Below are positions 1 to 12,104 of a stretch of 64,000 nt of DNA, in pieces (positions within the stretch are counted from its first letter, which is position 1; every line of letters starts with the position of its first letter). The stretch comes from Channa striata. Lineage: Eukaryota > Chordata > Actinopteri > Anabantiformes > Channidae. The stretch spans positions 2,802,501-2,866,500 of the forward strand of contig CM065176.1 in assembly GCA_033026295.1 (NCBI GenBank), given 5' to 3'. A program made the translations under genes and the position numbers. A model generated the notes under the pieces. The model was not told the origin of the DNA and made no database searches. It saw only the letters and a program-made list of their open reading frames with translations.

Positions 1-883
1 TTACCAAGAAAATCATCCCTGACTATGCACTGTGAGTTGAACTAACAACGAGCACACACATACACACTTTTGGCTTTTTACCCCCTATCTGCATAAGGTG
101 GCAGAAATAAAATAGGGATAAAATGTTTTATGTCCCCCATTTCCAGAAAAGTTGAATATTGTAAAATAATATAACAATATTTTATAATATTATAAAATAT
201 TATACAAATAGAAAGTTCTGTCAGCAATTAAAGTAGTCAACTAGCAGTTTCTGTACTTTTTGTCACAACAAATAATACATTTGCTGTAAATTGACAGTTT
301 TTAGCAGCACTGGACGCATGCTGTAGTATACAGGATATACACTTTAATTGAACTTATTTGTGTATAAGTTTAATTTGACAGTGATGTCTGTTTTTGTGTT
401 TGATTTACACCTGCAGGATTTGACTGTAGTGCCATAACTTAAAAACCTGTGTGGGAACATGTACTAACAATAAAGAAGTGTAACTGGGCCACACTGCGTT
501 GTGGTATGATGTTCAAGTCATTATTAGGGTCTCGACAAGGTCTGCACGAGGAAAGATTACTGATTACTTTGTCATTTTTAAACAGTAACCTTCCCCAACA
601 CTGATTATAATATTTACAAACCTAAGCAATAAACTGAGTACAGCTAGGCAGTGAGTGAGAGTGAGTGTTTGTGGCAGCCTATGGTGAAGCTGTGTTAAAT
701 TAAAACAATAAATAAATAATAAAAATCAAGTGCAATTTTTAAGGATTAAGTTCATGTGACAGAAGGAATCGCTCATGAAGGGAAACATTAGAAATCTTGG
801 GTACAATGTGCTACTTATTTTAAAAATGTAGTTTTATACCATAAATAAATACATCTATGTGTTTAAAAAATATAAATACACAC

Positions 884-888
<5 letters not shown>

Positions 889-936
<48 letters not shown>
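889..936. repeat. (TG)n microsatellite with short TA tail
   Basis: About 20 TG units run from 889 to 929, followed by TATATA. Simple repeat, likely polymorphic. Confidence 0.95.
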
Positions 937-1479
937 CAGTGTTTTTGAGAAACAAAACGTTGAGGAAATAAATTCTTTGCATAATTTATAACCATAAACC
1001 GTAAATGCAAGAGAAAGGATACACTACTTCCATGATTCGTGTGTCTGTGAGTCTCTCTTTGTCTATGTGCGTGTCTTCATTGTGTATCAGGAAGGAGATA
1101 GATTCTCAGGTAATGTGTTTGTTGTATATATGATGTGATTCAGCAGTGCCCGTTACCATGGCAACTACTTCTTTTAGTGTGTTGGCTCACTGTCAGTTTT
1201 CACCAGATTACACTCCTCAGCCAACTTTGGCCGACCAATAAAATCCTTCACTTCAACTGGAATTGACAATTCTTTGACAAGGGAAAAGTAGATGGGCTCT
1301 CTGAGAAGTTTCTCGCTCAAAAATGATCTCCTCTTCTAATATGTTTGTTAATTGAGGAGTTGACACTGTATTCATGTATGTGTATCAGAAATATTGAGGA
1401 TACCCCTAAAAAGTTCTTCAAAAAGTTTCTTTTTGTGTTTGAATCATCTCGCTGTCGCAGAATGGTTATCCACTTGATT

Positions 1480-1690
1480 GAAACAGGGTTTAGTCGTCTG
1501 TGGACCACAGGGTCAGTGGCTTGATCCCCAGTCCCTGCTTGCTACATGTCAAAGTGTCCTTGGGCAAGACACTGAACCCCCAGTTGCTCCCAGTGGTGAT
1601 GAGCACCCTGTGTGGCAGCCATCACCACTATGTATGTACCAAAATTACTCTGTAAGTTGCTTTGGATAAAAGTGTCTGCTAGTTGTAGCA
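1480..1690 (+). mobile_element. tRNA-derived SINE, family 1
   Basis: A degenerate polymerase III head carries a B-box-like GGCTTGATCCC near 1518. It is followed by the conserved body 'aaagtgtccttgggcaag' and 'acactgaacccccagttgct', and by a tail 'gtaagttgctttggataaa' with 'agtgtctgct'. The body recurs at several places in the window. The tail matches the 3' end of the LINE at 40237-41065, which suggests mobilisation by that LINE type. It sits just upstream of the first exon of gene 1 in the window. Confidence 0.7.
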
Positions 1691-1949
1691 ATGACAGAGG
1701 AGATAATGTAGACAGTCAGATTAATTTCTTTCAATGTGTTTCATGTCAACGCCTGACTGAGACTGACCAGGCCTCAGATGAACAAAAAGTACAAAAGAGA
1801 GATCGATATGTGGCTCAGTGTGCTTTTTGCATGACCTTTCACTTTGTGCGCCTGACCTTTGCATGTGTCGTGAATCCTTTCGCAGTAGTTGTAGTACTGA
1901 CTGTGTCTTTTTGTCTTTTGTTGCTCTTTCTGCTGTCCCCCTGCTCTAG

Positions 1950-4900
1950 AAAAGGCCCGTGTGGGGAATCAGACCCTGCCCGAGCCCGTCCTCTAGAGTC
2001 AAGCTCCACCCCATCCTACTCAACCCCCTTTTCCTCCTCGTCTGAGAATGTCACCTCCTCTTCCACAATCTCTCTTACCTCTCCCTCTGACACATCAACT
2101 AAGAATTCCTTTATATCCAGTGATGCTCAACTCCTCCCCACATCCTCCACTCCTCCTGCCCCCTCTTCTGTCACCACCACCACCACACTTCCCACCAAGA
2201 ACATCAAGAAAAAGTTTGGTGACTTCTTTGCCTTCAAGAGGGCTCGAGTCAGCCGAGCTAGCAAGGGAGGAGGGGGAGATGCAGGAGGAGGAGAAGGGGT
2301 CAAGGTCAAAAGAACCTCCATTGCAGACCTCATTCGACCCCTGCGGGAGGCCAAAGACAGGGAGAGAGAGAGGGAGAGGGAGAAAGAGAGAGGTGCAAGG
2401 TCATTTGAGAATGCTAATATTTCGAATGATGCCGCCACAGAAGGAAATGTTGCTGTCCGCCACCTTCTTGCAGGTGATGTGACACCTGCCAAGACATCAG
2501 CCACAACAACAGCTCCCAGTGAGGCCACGCCGCCCTACGCCATCATCACCACAGGTCCTGATGCCACCACTACCATGCTTTCCAACTTGGGAGACGAGCT
2601 GGGTTCTGCCTTGCCAGGTCTTAGCCCGAGTTCAGTGGTCATGTCCCCTCTAACTGATGAGGAGATGTCCAGTGTGCTGAGGAAAGACCGGAAGTTTGCA
2701 GGGACTCCGGACGGAGAGAGGCGACTGAAATTGATCAAGAGGTCGCTGAGGGAGGGCAAAAGCCAGAGTCTCATACTGCTGACCGGATTGGAGCCTGAAG
2801 AAAAAAATTACACCCACAGTCAGGTTGGTCCGATAACACACCAAACACGCATCAGGGACGATATAAATGAGTAAATTATATAACGTACGATTCACCCAAT
2901 TGTTTAATGTGTTAATGTTTAAATGTTTCGTGCAAACTGAACACTGCTGAATTCAGCATAATTCTCTTACCCACTCTGCCTTTCTCACTTTCCCCACGAG
3001 TAATTAATGGCAGTTGTTTGTTGCTTTGCTGTGTTTAATTTAGTGTTAAATTGGTGTAAAACCTAACACTTCCCACACACAAACACTGAAGTACAGAGAA
3101 TTCAAAACAGGCCTCCATCTTCTCTCTTTCAAAACCGCTCGGGCCTTTGGAAGAGACAATTATAGGTGTAATTATAGACAGTTATAAAAGAATATCTGTA
3201 TCATGATTTTTAACTCTCTCTGATAATAGGCCAGTGTTGCTATAAGCCTACAGTTCTGGAGAAGGCCCACAATAGATGGAAATTAAAAGAACACGCTGCA
3301 AGTCTTTATTACGTCACCCAACCCAGTGAAGGGACGGCCCAGTTAAACATGTAACAAAACTGTGAGATGTTCACCACCACAGACAACGTGAAGCTGACCT
3401 TTTGTCTTTGTGGACCATCTTATGAGATAGCCCCTGCCTTCCTGTTAGTCCAGTTGGAGTTTTTAACGTTGCCACACTAGGTCAGTACAGGAGCTTCACT
3501 TTACTTTCACCTCATCTCCTTCACATTTGAACACCATTTTTAAGCCAAACACAACAAATGTTGTAAAGGGGAGCACATACATCACAACACGAAAGCCCGT
3601 TTACCAGCATGGCTGAACTTTACATCCTAGAGAACATTCCAAACTCTGATATGTGATTCACACTGGCAATTCAGCTTCAGCTTCCTACATTATTTCAAAG
3701 CCAAACATGGTACTAAAAGTTCTTTGAGAATCACAGGTTTGGACCCTTACAAACAGAGGAGCTGGGGATGAAACCACCAACTATTGCTTTAATTTCTGAG
3801 ACAATGTGTGGTTTATGAAATATTGGCGTACTGTGACCTACTTTATTACAATTAAACAATTTATAATGACACAATCTGAGTTTCATTAAATGCTGTTGTA
3901 GAACACACACTAGTGATGGTATGCTCAAAGCATACTATTGGACCCGAGTTTGAGCTTTGGACCCAGAAGGATTGCTACAAGATGTTTCAATTCTTTTCAC
4001 CCAAATTGAAGCTTCATTACGTCATATTTGTATCAGAGAGGTGTCGAGCTGATTTTGAAGATCAGATAAACTTCAGAGTTTACTTTTTAAGAAAACAACA
4101 ACTCCAGCAGAATTAAAACATTTTGTATTCTGAACAACAGTTTTAACATTTCATTTTCACGTTCCCATGAATTACCAAAGATTGCCAGCAGATGTTACCA
4201 TGTGAACTGTGTCAAAGGCTTCAAAACACTTTAACACGGAGTAAGGAGTGAAAAGTGAGAGAAAGTTAAATAAGTGAAGGGAAGCCTCCTATGAATAATG
4301 TCAAAAAACACGCGTTTTTAAATATAACTAGATAAATTTGGTCAGGCTCTGGCTCAGTTAGTACAGTAGTCCTCCATGATCTGCGGGTTGATCAATCAAT
4401 TTCCAGTTTCTGCTGGCCACATTACTAAGTGGCCACCATGTAAGACACAAGAAGCCCAATTTTTTGTTGTTGCTTTCATTGCTCTCTTCCCTTAACTTTC
4501 CTCTCACCCCAACGGGTCAAGGCAGATGACCTCCCACCCTGAGCCTGGTTCTCCTGGAGGTTTCTTCCATTAAAGGGAGTTTTTCCTCTCCACTGTTGCC
4601 TATAGCTGCTCAAGGGGGATTTGTTGGGTTTTCTCTAAATGACTTTATGATGTAAAGTGCCTTGAGATGACTTTGTTGTGAATTAGCCCCATATAGATAA
4701 AGTCATGCATAATTTAATAAAAGTGTCATTGGGCTCTTCCAAAGTTATTATTCTGTCAGCAATAAATGTGTTAAATGGTAAATTGCCACTTATACAGCGC
4801 TGTATATTATTGGTTCTCATTTACACACACTGTCTTGCCCGAAAACATGTCAACCTGTAGTCAGAAGGGACTGGGGATCAAATCACCGACCCTGTGGTCT

Positions 4901-7900
4901 GTGGATGACTGCCTTACCAACTGAGCTTCTTTATACAACTTTCACTGTACGGATTGGTTGTTGTAGTTATGTTAAATGTCAGTGTTAAATAAGCATCTGT
5001 CAGCTCCACTTACTTTCTGCGACATTTATATTTTCTATACAACAGCCTAACATTTAAAATTACTCATAATGCTCATGTTAGCAAATGATGTCTTCCAGAA
5101 ACATGTGTCTGAGAGCACACCTAGTTTTGAACAGCGGCTTCCACTGATGCTGCACAGAATGGGCGAGTCAAAAACTCCACCTTCTGAGCCCAAGACAGGC
5201 CAGGTAGGATGGGCGTGAGTGTCTGTGAGTGAAAGCATACACATGACAAGGGTTTCAATCTGTTTAAAACATATTTTGAAAACTGCCCTGCCATATTTTA
5301 ATCATTAGCTTAGTGAGTGCACTGTGTCATAACTGACAGGAGAAACAGCAGATCTGCAGATCTCTGTAGTCTTAGAAATCATAACATTTCTTTAATAGTT
5401 TGACTGAGTTCAAGCTCAGTCATTACAAAGTCCAACAGCAAAAAAAGCAATAAATGACTCATGAATGCATCATTAGTGACTTAACAGAATTGCCTGTGCC
5501 ATGAACCCCTTGTTGCAGTAGTTTAAAATTGTTCAACGTGTATTTGCAGAGTAAAGATGAGGAGCTGAGAAAGGCCAACTCTGAAGGTAAGTGTATTTGT
5601 ACATTATGTAAGTTATTTTGTAGTAAGTTAATCATTTTTAATTTATTCTGAGCAGTCTGTCTTTGGTTAGTGTAGGCATTCTCTGTACGTGACTCTACTG
5701 GGACTTTTCTTTGCTCTTTTATCACATTGGAAATTCCTTTAAATTGATTTCCAGTCGTAATTTGGCATCATTAAAATGTGTTTGGGTAATTGCCTTAAAC
5801 TGGTACTGTTCATCTCGTATGCATCATGTGTTGACCTTGAATTAAATGTGCCCCCTCAGATGTACACCTCTTCGATATGATTCTTTCTCAGGTACAATCC
5901 TGGACAAACCCCGACCCCCTCCCACATACATGAAGCCCCGAACCAGGTCTACTTCATCAGGTATGAATATATATTTCATATTACAGCTCAGCAGTTTCTT
6001 TTAACATTTGTAGTTTTGACTTAAGGCAGTAGAAGTGGGTTGGAACTTTGGTACTGTACTTAAGTAGAAATTCCAGATATCTGTACATAACTTGAGTATT
6101 ATTTTTTTTTGTGACAGCTTTCGCCACGATGAATAGTTTTTATTTTTTTAGTTTTGTTGGTGACTGGGGTTTTTGTTTCAGTGTAGTGCTACAGGGACTA
6201 ACTTGGCAGTGTTCTCCAGAACTGAACTGATGAATAAACTTTACTCCTTCCAGGCATTCTTCGGTTCTATTTAAGCTTTTACAATTAAATTTATTTATAA
6301 ATGTATGTTCATGAATGTTAATGATAATTATCCCTACTCTGAACATACTCTCTTTAGTTTATTACTTTGCTCAGTCCTGCAGACACCATCCTGCTTAAAA
6401 ACTGCATCTACTTTAACATCTGCAGAGTAAAGTTGCTAATATGCACATATATAACATGGGAGTTGCTTCTGAAGGGGTCTGATAAACAGCAGCCTATCTG
6501 TGCTGCTGAAAAAGAATGAGAAGTACGATTTTGTGGGGGACTGAGAAACTAAATGAAAGTATTTGAGTATGAATACTTGAATAAACTGTATATTACCAAT
6601 ATATGTGAACATATGGAGGTCACATAGGAAAGCCAACAGATTTTGGCTTGATTAGTGAGTTGTGTAGAACATATTGCAACTTTAAATATCATCCGCGTGA
6701 TCTTGATTATTGTTTGCCAGGTAAATATATTTTCAGGTTACATAACTCAGTGGTTCTCAGTCCTGTTCCCCCAGGACCCCTGCTGTGCTTGTTTATCAGC
6801 TAACAGGATGCATTTATATAGTCAAACCAACGCCAAAGCCAACGCCACCTTTAGACAGAATGCAGGATTCAGGACAGTACAGCCTTTGACAATAAGGTCA
6901 ACAAGAATGACACTTTGACTGAAAGCCAGTCTAGCTCAATGTGTCCAGGGGCTCAAATGGTTCCTGATGCAAAGTCAACAGCACCAACTCCAAATCCCAC
7001 GAAAGACTGGCTTTCGGCGTTAGGGAGTCACCCTAAAAGTACTCTTAAGAAACTGAGCAGGGGAGAGAAGAGGACCCTGCTTTCTTCACCACAATATTTT
7101 AAATAGTCCAGCAATACAATAGAAACAATAGGAATGTGCTACATTAGTCAATGGTACCCCGGCTCCCAGCAGGGAGGGGCAATCTCATGGCTAGGAACTT
7201 GGCCTTCTCAGACGCCAGACCCAAAACCTGAGCCCCTAGGGAAAGGGGCAGAAAAAAACTCCTTTTGGCCTGGGAGAAAGGAACATTTCCGAGTTGTCAC
7301 TGTAAGTGGAGCTCAATTGCAGAAAATTAAATGATATGCAAACCAACTTAGGGCTCCCAAGATGACGATAGAGCTTCACTGGATGTTTAGAACAGGGACC
7401 TTCAGACCTGTCGAATTCATAGTACTGTCAACATTTTGCATATTGGAGGTCTCAAGAACTTGTTTATCCCCCTAATATTTACCTCAATGTCCCATCTTAG
7501 TAAGGATAAAGACATACATTCAACAGAACCCAGGTCGATCTTCCTGCTGCATCTCCCTGATGGCCCGCTTAACCACGAGAGATATTGATGATCTGTTGTC
7601 TAACGTTTTACAATGTCCAACTTGGGTCAATGACTGAACCAACCAGGGTCACTCACAGTGTCTATCAGTGATTTTTGTTGCCCTCACCCTAACCAGCTAA
7701 CCCCAGGAATCCTATGACAGCACTGGATCCCCTACGACCAGACCCTCCCATTCCTATGAAACCCGCCCTCCCTGAGCGCCCTATTGGCCCCCTGCCACCT
7801 AAGCCTGCCATCACAGCCAGGCCGCCCCACCCCACCCCGGCTGCTTCTGGAGGGCTAGGAGCTTGTCCATCCTTTGTGCCTTCTTCTAGCTGCTCACCCG

Positions 7901-10900
7901 AGAAAGTTTACCTGAGAGCACACAGAAATGATGGCAGGCCAAGAGAGACCACAACAAAGGTAACAGAGCACTAATTTACACAATTTCTTTATGTCTTTTG
8001 TGATGATAATTCAAATCTCATATTATTTTCCTCTTCACGAACTGTCACTTTAAAAAAATCCTTTTCCTGTTTGTTTTCAAAGAGTAACAATATTGCAAAA
8101 AGTATTCAACGCTTTTGAACATGTCAGAATATCATGTGACAGAAACATTAGTTATAATCTTAATTAATTTAGATTAGATTGTCATTGTTCCGAAGAATCA
8201 GAGATCTTACCATATAATGTTTCGATGTAAGGATAAAAAAAAAAAATTTTTTTTACTGCACATCTGATAAACCTTCACAAAATACTTGACAGTGGTTCTG
8301 GAAGATCGTTGCAAAAATCTTATCTTAAAAAGTTCTGAATACTTTGTGAATGCACTGTAGCTTGATGGGCACCTTTTTCAAATTTTAGAATGGAAGCCAG
8401 GAGCCATGCAGTGCAGCCTCAGCTCCATTCACAGAGAAAGAGCTGCTTCCTCCAGTGCCGTCTCCACGGAGAAGCCCTAGCCCACAGGACCGCTCTGGGA
8501 AAGCACAATCAATGACCGACGGTATGTTTGGATGATTTCATTTCACTGAGGAGAGATCACAGTGAAGTGAATATCACAATCTAATGATGTCAGTAAAAGA
8601 GACGTTTTAGTAATAAGAGTCCAGTAATCTGAAAGATATTTATGAAACCAAGGCCAATATGAAATTTCTTGTCTTGACAAAGATGGTGGTGACATGATTT
8701 TAAAAACCTGTGGATGGCGTTCCTAGACATAACAGATGTAATGGAAATGAAGTCTTTTTGTCCACTTCTGTTAAGACTGTTCACACCGGTGTATGTATCA
8801 CTGACACAATCCTTATGAAAACATCAGTCTTCACATAGCTCAGGCATATAAATCCTGCATTAAAATGAAGAAATTGAGGAAACAGAACTTTTTTTCCGGC
8901 CCTTCTCAAATCAGGGTTCAGTCAGGGAGAAACAGATTTTGGTGTGTTTATAAAGGGAAGACCTATGGGAGCTGAAAAGATTGGAACTGGAAAGCATTGT
9001 AAGCAAAGATTTATATCTGACTTTGTATGATTCTGTTTGGCTGGGTTTGCTCATATTTAGATGTACTATTTACACTTGTGTGTAAATCCACATAAAATGC
9101 TTCAGTCCTTTGAATGTGTATATGTTCACTGACTTACTTTCAGAGAGTCTTCCTAAGCCACGCCAACACCTGAAGCCCCTTCCACAACGCAGAGCTGCTT
9201 CTGTCCACGAGGATGCCCTGGCCATGACACAAGGTGAGGCTTTGCCAAACAACTAACAACTGCTAACATAGAGTAACAGCAAATTAAAGAAATATAAAAA
9301 AAAATGCTTTTATAATGAAACAACGGGTCAGTGAAATGTTAATACTGTGATCATAAATTACACATATCACATATGAATTTGGTTTACATTGTACATCTTA
9401 TGGGTTTTAAATATTATTGGCATTGACATTTTAAGCTGAGGTGGTTCATGTGGAACTGACAAACTGACCAACCAGACACAATCGATGGAAAAAGAACACT
9501 GTAGTGATAGATGTACTGTAGCAATCCAAAACGAAAGCAACATAGGAAGACCTTGAGAAATGGAAAGGGTTGAAGGAAGCGTTAGAAAAGATGTGCAAGT
9601 AGAAGGTACCCCTTAGGTGCCCCTAAACAGGGAGATAGGAAGTGATAAAGGAAAGTGACTCTAGCAGATTCCAGTAAGAACATTTAAGATCTCTGTCCAG
9701 AAGATACTCCGCAGGCCCCTCAAGCTCCTACGTCGTTGTTAGTGGAACCAAGCTCAAAGGAAGGAATAAGCTTCAACAGGAGGGCGAGTGGGGAATTTAT
9801 TTAATGGGGGTTTTACACATTTTTTTCGTAAAAACCACAAATGTTAATGTATTTTATTGGGATTGTGATAGACCAACACAAAGTGCTACATAATTGTGAA
9901 AGGAAAATGTTAAATCCAACCAAAATCCAGTGGAACCAATTGCCTTCAGAAGTCACTTACTTAGTAAATAGAATCGGTCAGGGACAAAGTTGTGGTTAGG
10001 TTAATAGAATATGTCAAGCTTTGAACATCTATCACTGCACAACTCCAAAAGACATGGCCTAAACAGACAGGCCGGGCAGGGAGAGCATTAATCAGAGAAG
10101 CGGCCAAGAAGCCCAGGGTAACTCTGGAGGAGCTGACCCACAACTCAGATGGGAGAATCTGTCCACAGGTCCACTATTAGTCGCACACTCCACAAATCCA
10201 GCGTATGGAAAAGTGGCAAGAAGAAAGCCATAAAAAGTCCCATCTGCAGTTTGTGACAAGCCATGTGAGGGTTGAGAAGGTGCTCTGGTCTAGCCTTCAG
10301 AACTAGTTTATTGTAGAGTGTCTCTGTCTCCTATTTTCTCACAGAGCTTAAAGCAGTGTTACAGAGGTCACCCATCCGTTTACGTAACAGAGGGGAGCTG
10401 ACCACCTGCACTGAAGTCCCATCTGCTGGGGGTGAGAAAAAAAGAGATCAGGAAGGTGAGATGACGTGTTCTTTTCATTTTTTAATTCTCTATTGATCCT
10501 TTTTGGAAATTTTTAAGTAGAGCTGTCACTGAAGACTCTACAACTTGGGAATTATGTATGTTGTCTAAGGATTTTTACACATGGCATCAGGTTGTCCTGA
10601 TGGGGGATTGAACCCCTGACCCTGTGATTTGTACATGACACAATCTACAAAAAAAAGAGTCATAACCACAATTTCTGTAATCTAAACATATTGTTTCCTC
10701 TGTCTGCATGTCTTTTCAGCCAGTGATGTAGGCAAAGTGAAGGAGGAACTGGAGGCAGTGAAGGGAAGACTGAGCTGTGGTGCAGCCATAGCTGAAACCA
10801 GGCATCCCCATCCAGGACTGGAACAAGTCGCAGGCTCTGGATTTTCCTTGTCTACAGCTCAGGGTCAACAAGAATCATCAGCACCCCCACTCTTCACTCT

Positions 10901-11183
10901 GGCACCAGCCCTTGACAAATCTCAGTCCACCCTTGAAAGACCTATAGCACTAACCCAGGCCCTAGAAAAGCCAGCTGCATCTCCCACATGCCAGAAAAAA
11001 AGCCCCAGCACAATCTCAACTGCATCAGAATCCCCTGAAATTCCTCAAGTGAGTCCTCTTTCCCACAAAAAGAAGAGTCCAAGCAGAGTGCCAGCCACGG
11101 CAGAGATGAGAGACAGCACACAGGAGAGAGGCGAGCACACAACAAAGGCAGACCAAAGAACTGAGTCCTCACTCTCTAAATAA
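1950..11183 (+). CDS. C-terminal exons of a proline-rich, basic cytoskeletal-type protein (CARMIL-like, uncertain)
   Basis: Eight exons join in frame: 1950-2823, 5550-5586, 5892-5960, 7697-7959, 8389-8521, 9144-9233, 10345-10455 and 10720-11183 (TAA). All have GT/AG borders and matching phases, giving about 680 residues; the N-terminus lies left of the window. The 874-bp exon is Ser/Thr/Pro-rich. It then carries a basic patch (KKKFGDFFAFKRARVSRASK), a glycine run, KRTSIADLIRPLREAKD, an RE-rich run (a GAGAGG repeat in DNA) and the conserved-looking RKDRKFAGTPDGERRLKLIK and GKSQSLILLTGLEPE. Later exons are SH3-ligand-like (KPRPPPTYMKPR; ERPIGPLPPKP; ESLPKPRQHLKPLPQRR) and include ELKAVLQRSPIR. 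No enzyme domain or membrane segment is visible. I infer an actin/capping-protein regulator or SH3-adaptor tail. CARMIL2/3 is the best guess from the basic plus proline-rich layout, but this was not verified, so no symbol is given. The 37-bp exon may be alternatively spliced. Confidence 0.75.
4497..4735 (+). mobile_element. L2-type LINE 3' tail
   Basis: Carries the recurring tail: 'gagcctggttctcctggagg', 'ttaaagggagtttttcctct', 'gctcaagggggatttgttg', then 'gtgccttgagatgac'. The same tail recurs at 18492, 22838, 26233, 34930, 50308 and 62265. It is intronic to gene 1. Confidence 0.8.
4780..4925 (-). mobile_element. tRNA-derived SINE fragment
   Basis: On the minus strand the head reads AGCTCAGTTGGTAAGGC (A box) and later GATTTGATCCCCAGTCCC (B box), followed by a diverged SINE body. 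It lies in the first intron of gene 1 within the window. Confidence 0.7.
6740..7340. other. Unassigned intronic segment of unusual composition
   Basis: This segment is richer in C and G than the intron around it and has two short plus-strand frames (6915-7106 and 7134-7334). It opens with 'cagtggttctcagtcctgtt', which resembles a hAT-type terminus. No matching far end, splice-compatible exon or recognised protein was found. A degraded transposon is the likeliest explanation. Confidence 0.3.
8085..8362. mobile_element. Short Tc1-like remnant (MITE-like)
   Basis: The left side has 'aaaaagtattcaacgctttt' and the right side ends in 'ctgaatactttgtgaatgca' ctgta, the usual terminus of a fish Tc1-like family. 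The 280 bp between have no transposase. Intronic to gene 1, upstream of the exon at 8389. Confidence 0.55.
9805..10300 (+). mobile_element. Tc1-like transposon fragment
   Basis: The interior encodes broken pieces of a Tc1-type transposase DNA-binding region: 'aacagacaggccgggcaggg', 'gtaactctggaggagctgac' and 'atgggagaatctgtccacag', then 'gtccactattagtcgcacac'. Upstream 'tgatagaccaacacaaagtg' is a typical non-coding end of the same family. No intact frame; the 3' part is missing. Lies between gene 1 exons at 9144-9233 and 10345-10455. Confidence 0.65.
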
Positions 11184-11440
11184 CAGACATGGATTGGCTT
11201 AATTTAGGAAAAATATGCACATGGGAAAGAGCAGGAGACAGATTTGGAGACATCGCTGAGATCGGGAACTGGAAGGGATGCAAGTTCTGAGAGTAGCATG
11301 ACTGTTGTAGCCCCTGCAGAAACGACAATGCCAGGGGTGGTCCGCTCCACAAACTGGCAACCAGATATTATTTCATATTCACAGATGGTGCATATTGTTA
11401 TTGCTGCTGTTGGTATCTTGGGTGTTTGGGCTCAATAAAC
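11184..11440 (+). other. 3' UTR of gene 1
   Basis: It runs from the TAA at 11181-11183 to a canonical AATAAA at 11434-11439. It contains an open frame 11244-11438 whose stop overlaps the poly(A) signal. That frame is rich in Ser and Thr and could be an alternative C-terminus only if a splice skipped the main stop; none was seen. Confidence 0.55.
11434..11439 (+). terminator. Poly(A) signal of gene 1
   Basis: AATAAA about 250 bases after the stop codon, followed by GT/T-rich sequence near 11485-11515. This is the first canonical signal downstream of the stop. Confidence 0.6.
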
Positions 11441-12104
11441 ACAATCTGCACAAATGGCAACTTTCTGAAAATAGAACTGACTTCTTTTTCTTTTCTGGTG
11501 TTTATGTGGTGCAGACATGAAGCTGCAGTTTTTTGCAGTAAACTGTAAAGAACTAGGGACACAAGGAACAATGCAAAACTGGGTTTAATGGGGAAACAAG
11601 CTTTTCCAAATAAAAATGATCAGAATTTCAGCTTTTCCACATCATGCAAATTTTATGCAGTATAAGCAAAGTATTGGAACAGATCATGTAAATAATACAT
11701 AAGGTGCAACATGTAGAGAGTTTTGTCAGCAGAGTCACTGCATTTTAACTGATTTATTTTTTTAATTATTATAATGATCCTATCAGAGCAACAAACGGTG
11801 TCGGTTGCCTTTCATGGAAACTGCCGTGTTGCACCACCGAGTTTACCGTAATTTTGTGTTGAAACAGCAGCTTGAATTTGGTATGTGGGAGAAGACAAAC
11901 CCAGAGGAGTATCAGCAACTCCTTTACTTAGCAGGTTGAACATGTTGGTTCTGCTGCATACAAAGCACAGGGCTGCTCAGTGAATGTGTCCACCATGCAG
12001 ACCAGTTTAATAAAATAACTGTATAAATGCAAAGGAAATCTTTGGGGGACCATGACATTACCTCAGATGAGCTTGTATGGCTTTGTCCTTCCCATCACTT
12101 TGTT

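Larger units (their letters stand above)
1..1949. other. Non-coding left flank, probably intron of gene 1
   Basis: No exon could be supported here. The stretch is AT-rich and holds a TG microsatellite near 889-929 and a SINE near 1480-1690. The open frame that runs into 1950 from about 1612 is intron read-through: it begins inside the SINE, and a strong polypyrimidine tract with AG stands at 1948-1949. Earlier exons of gene 1 are expected to the left of the window. Confidence 0.6.

Noticed and set aside
1612..1949. Open frame upstream of gene 1's first visible exon, read as extra coding sequence
   Set aside because: It starts inside a SINE and crosses a strong polypyrimidine-AG acceptor at 1948-1949; the residues look like translated intron.
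2127..2528. Minus-strand and shifted plus-strand frames over the large exon of gene 1
   Set aside because: They arise from low-complexity Ser/Pro- and GA-rich coding sequence; the chosen frame alone links in phase to seven further exons.
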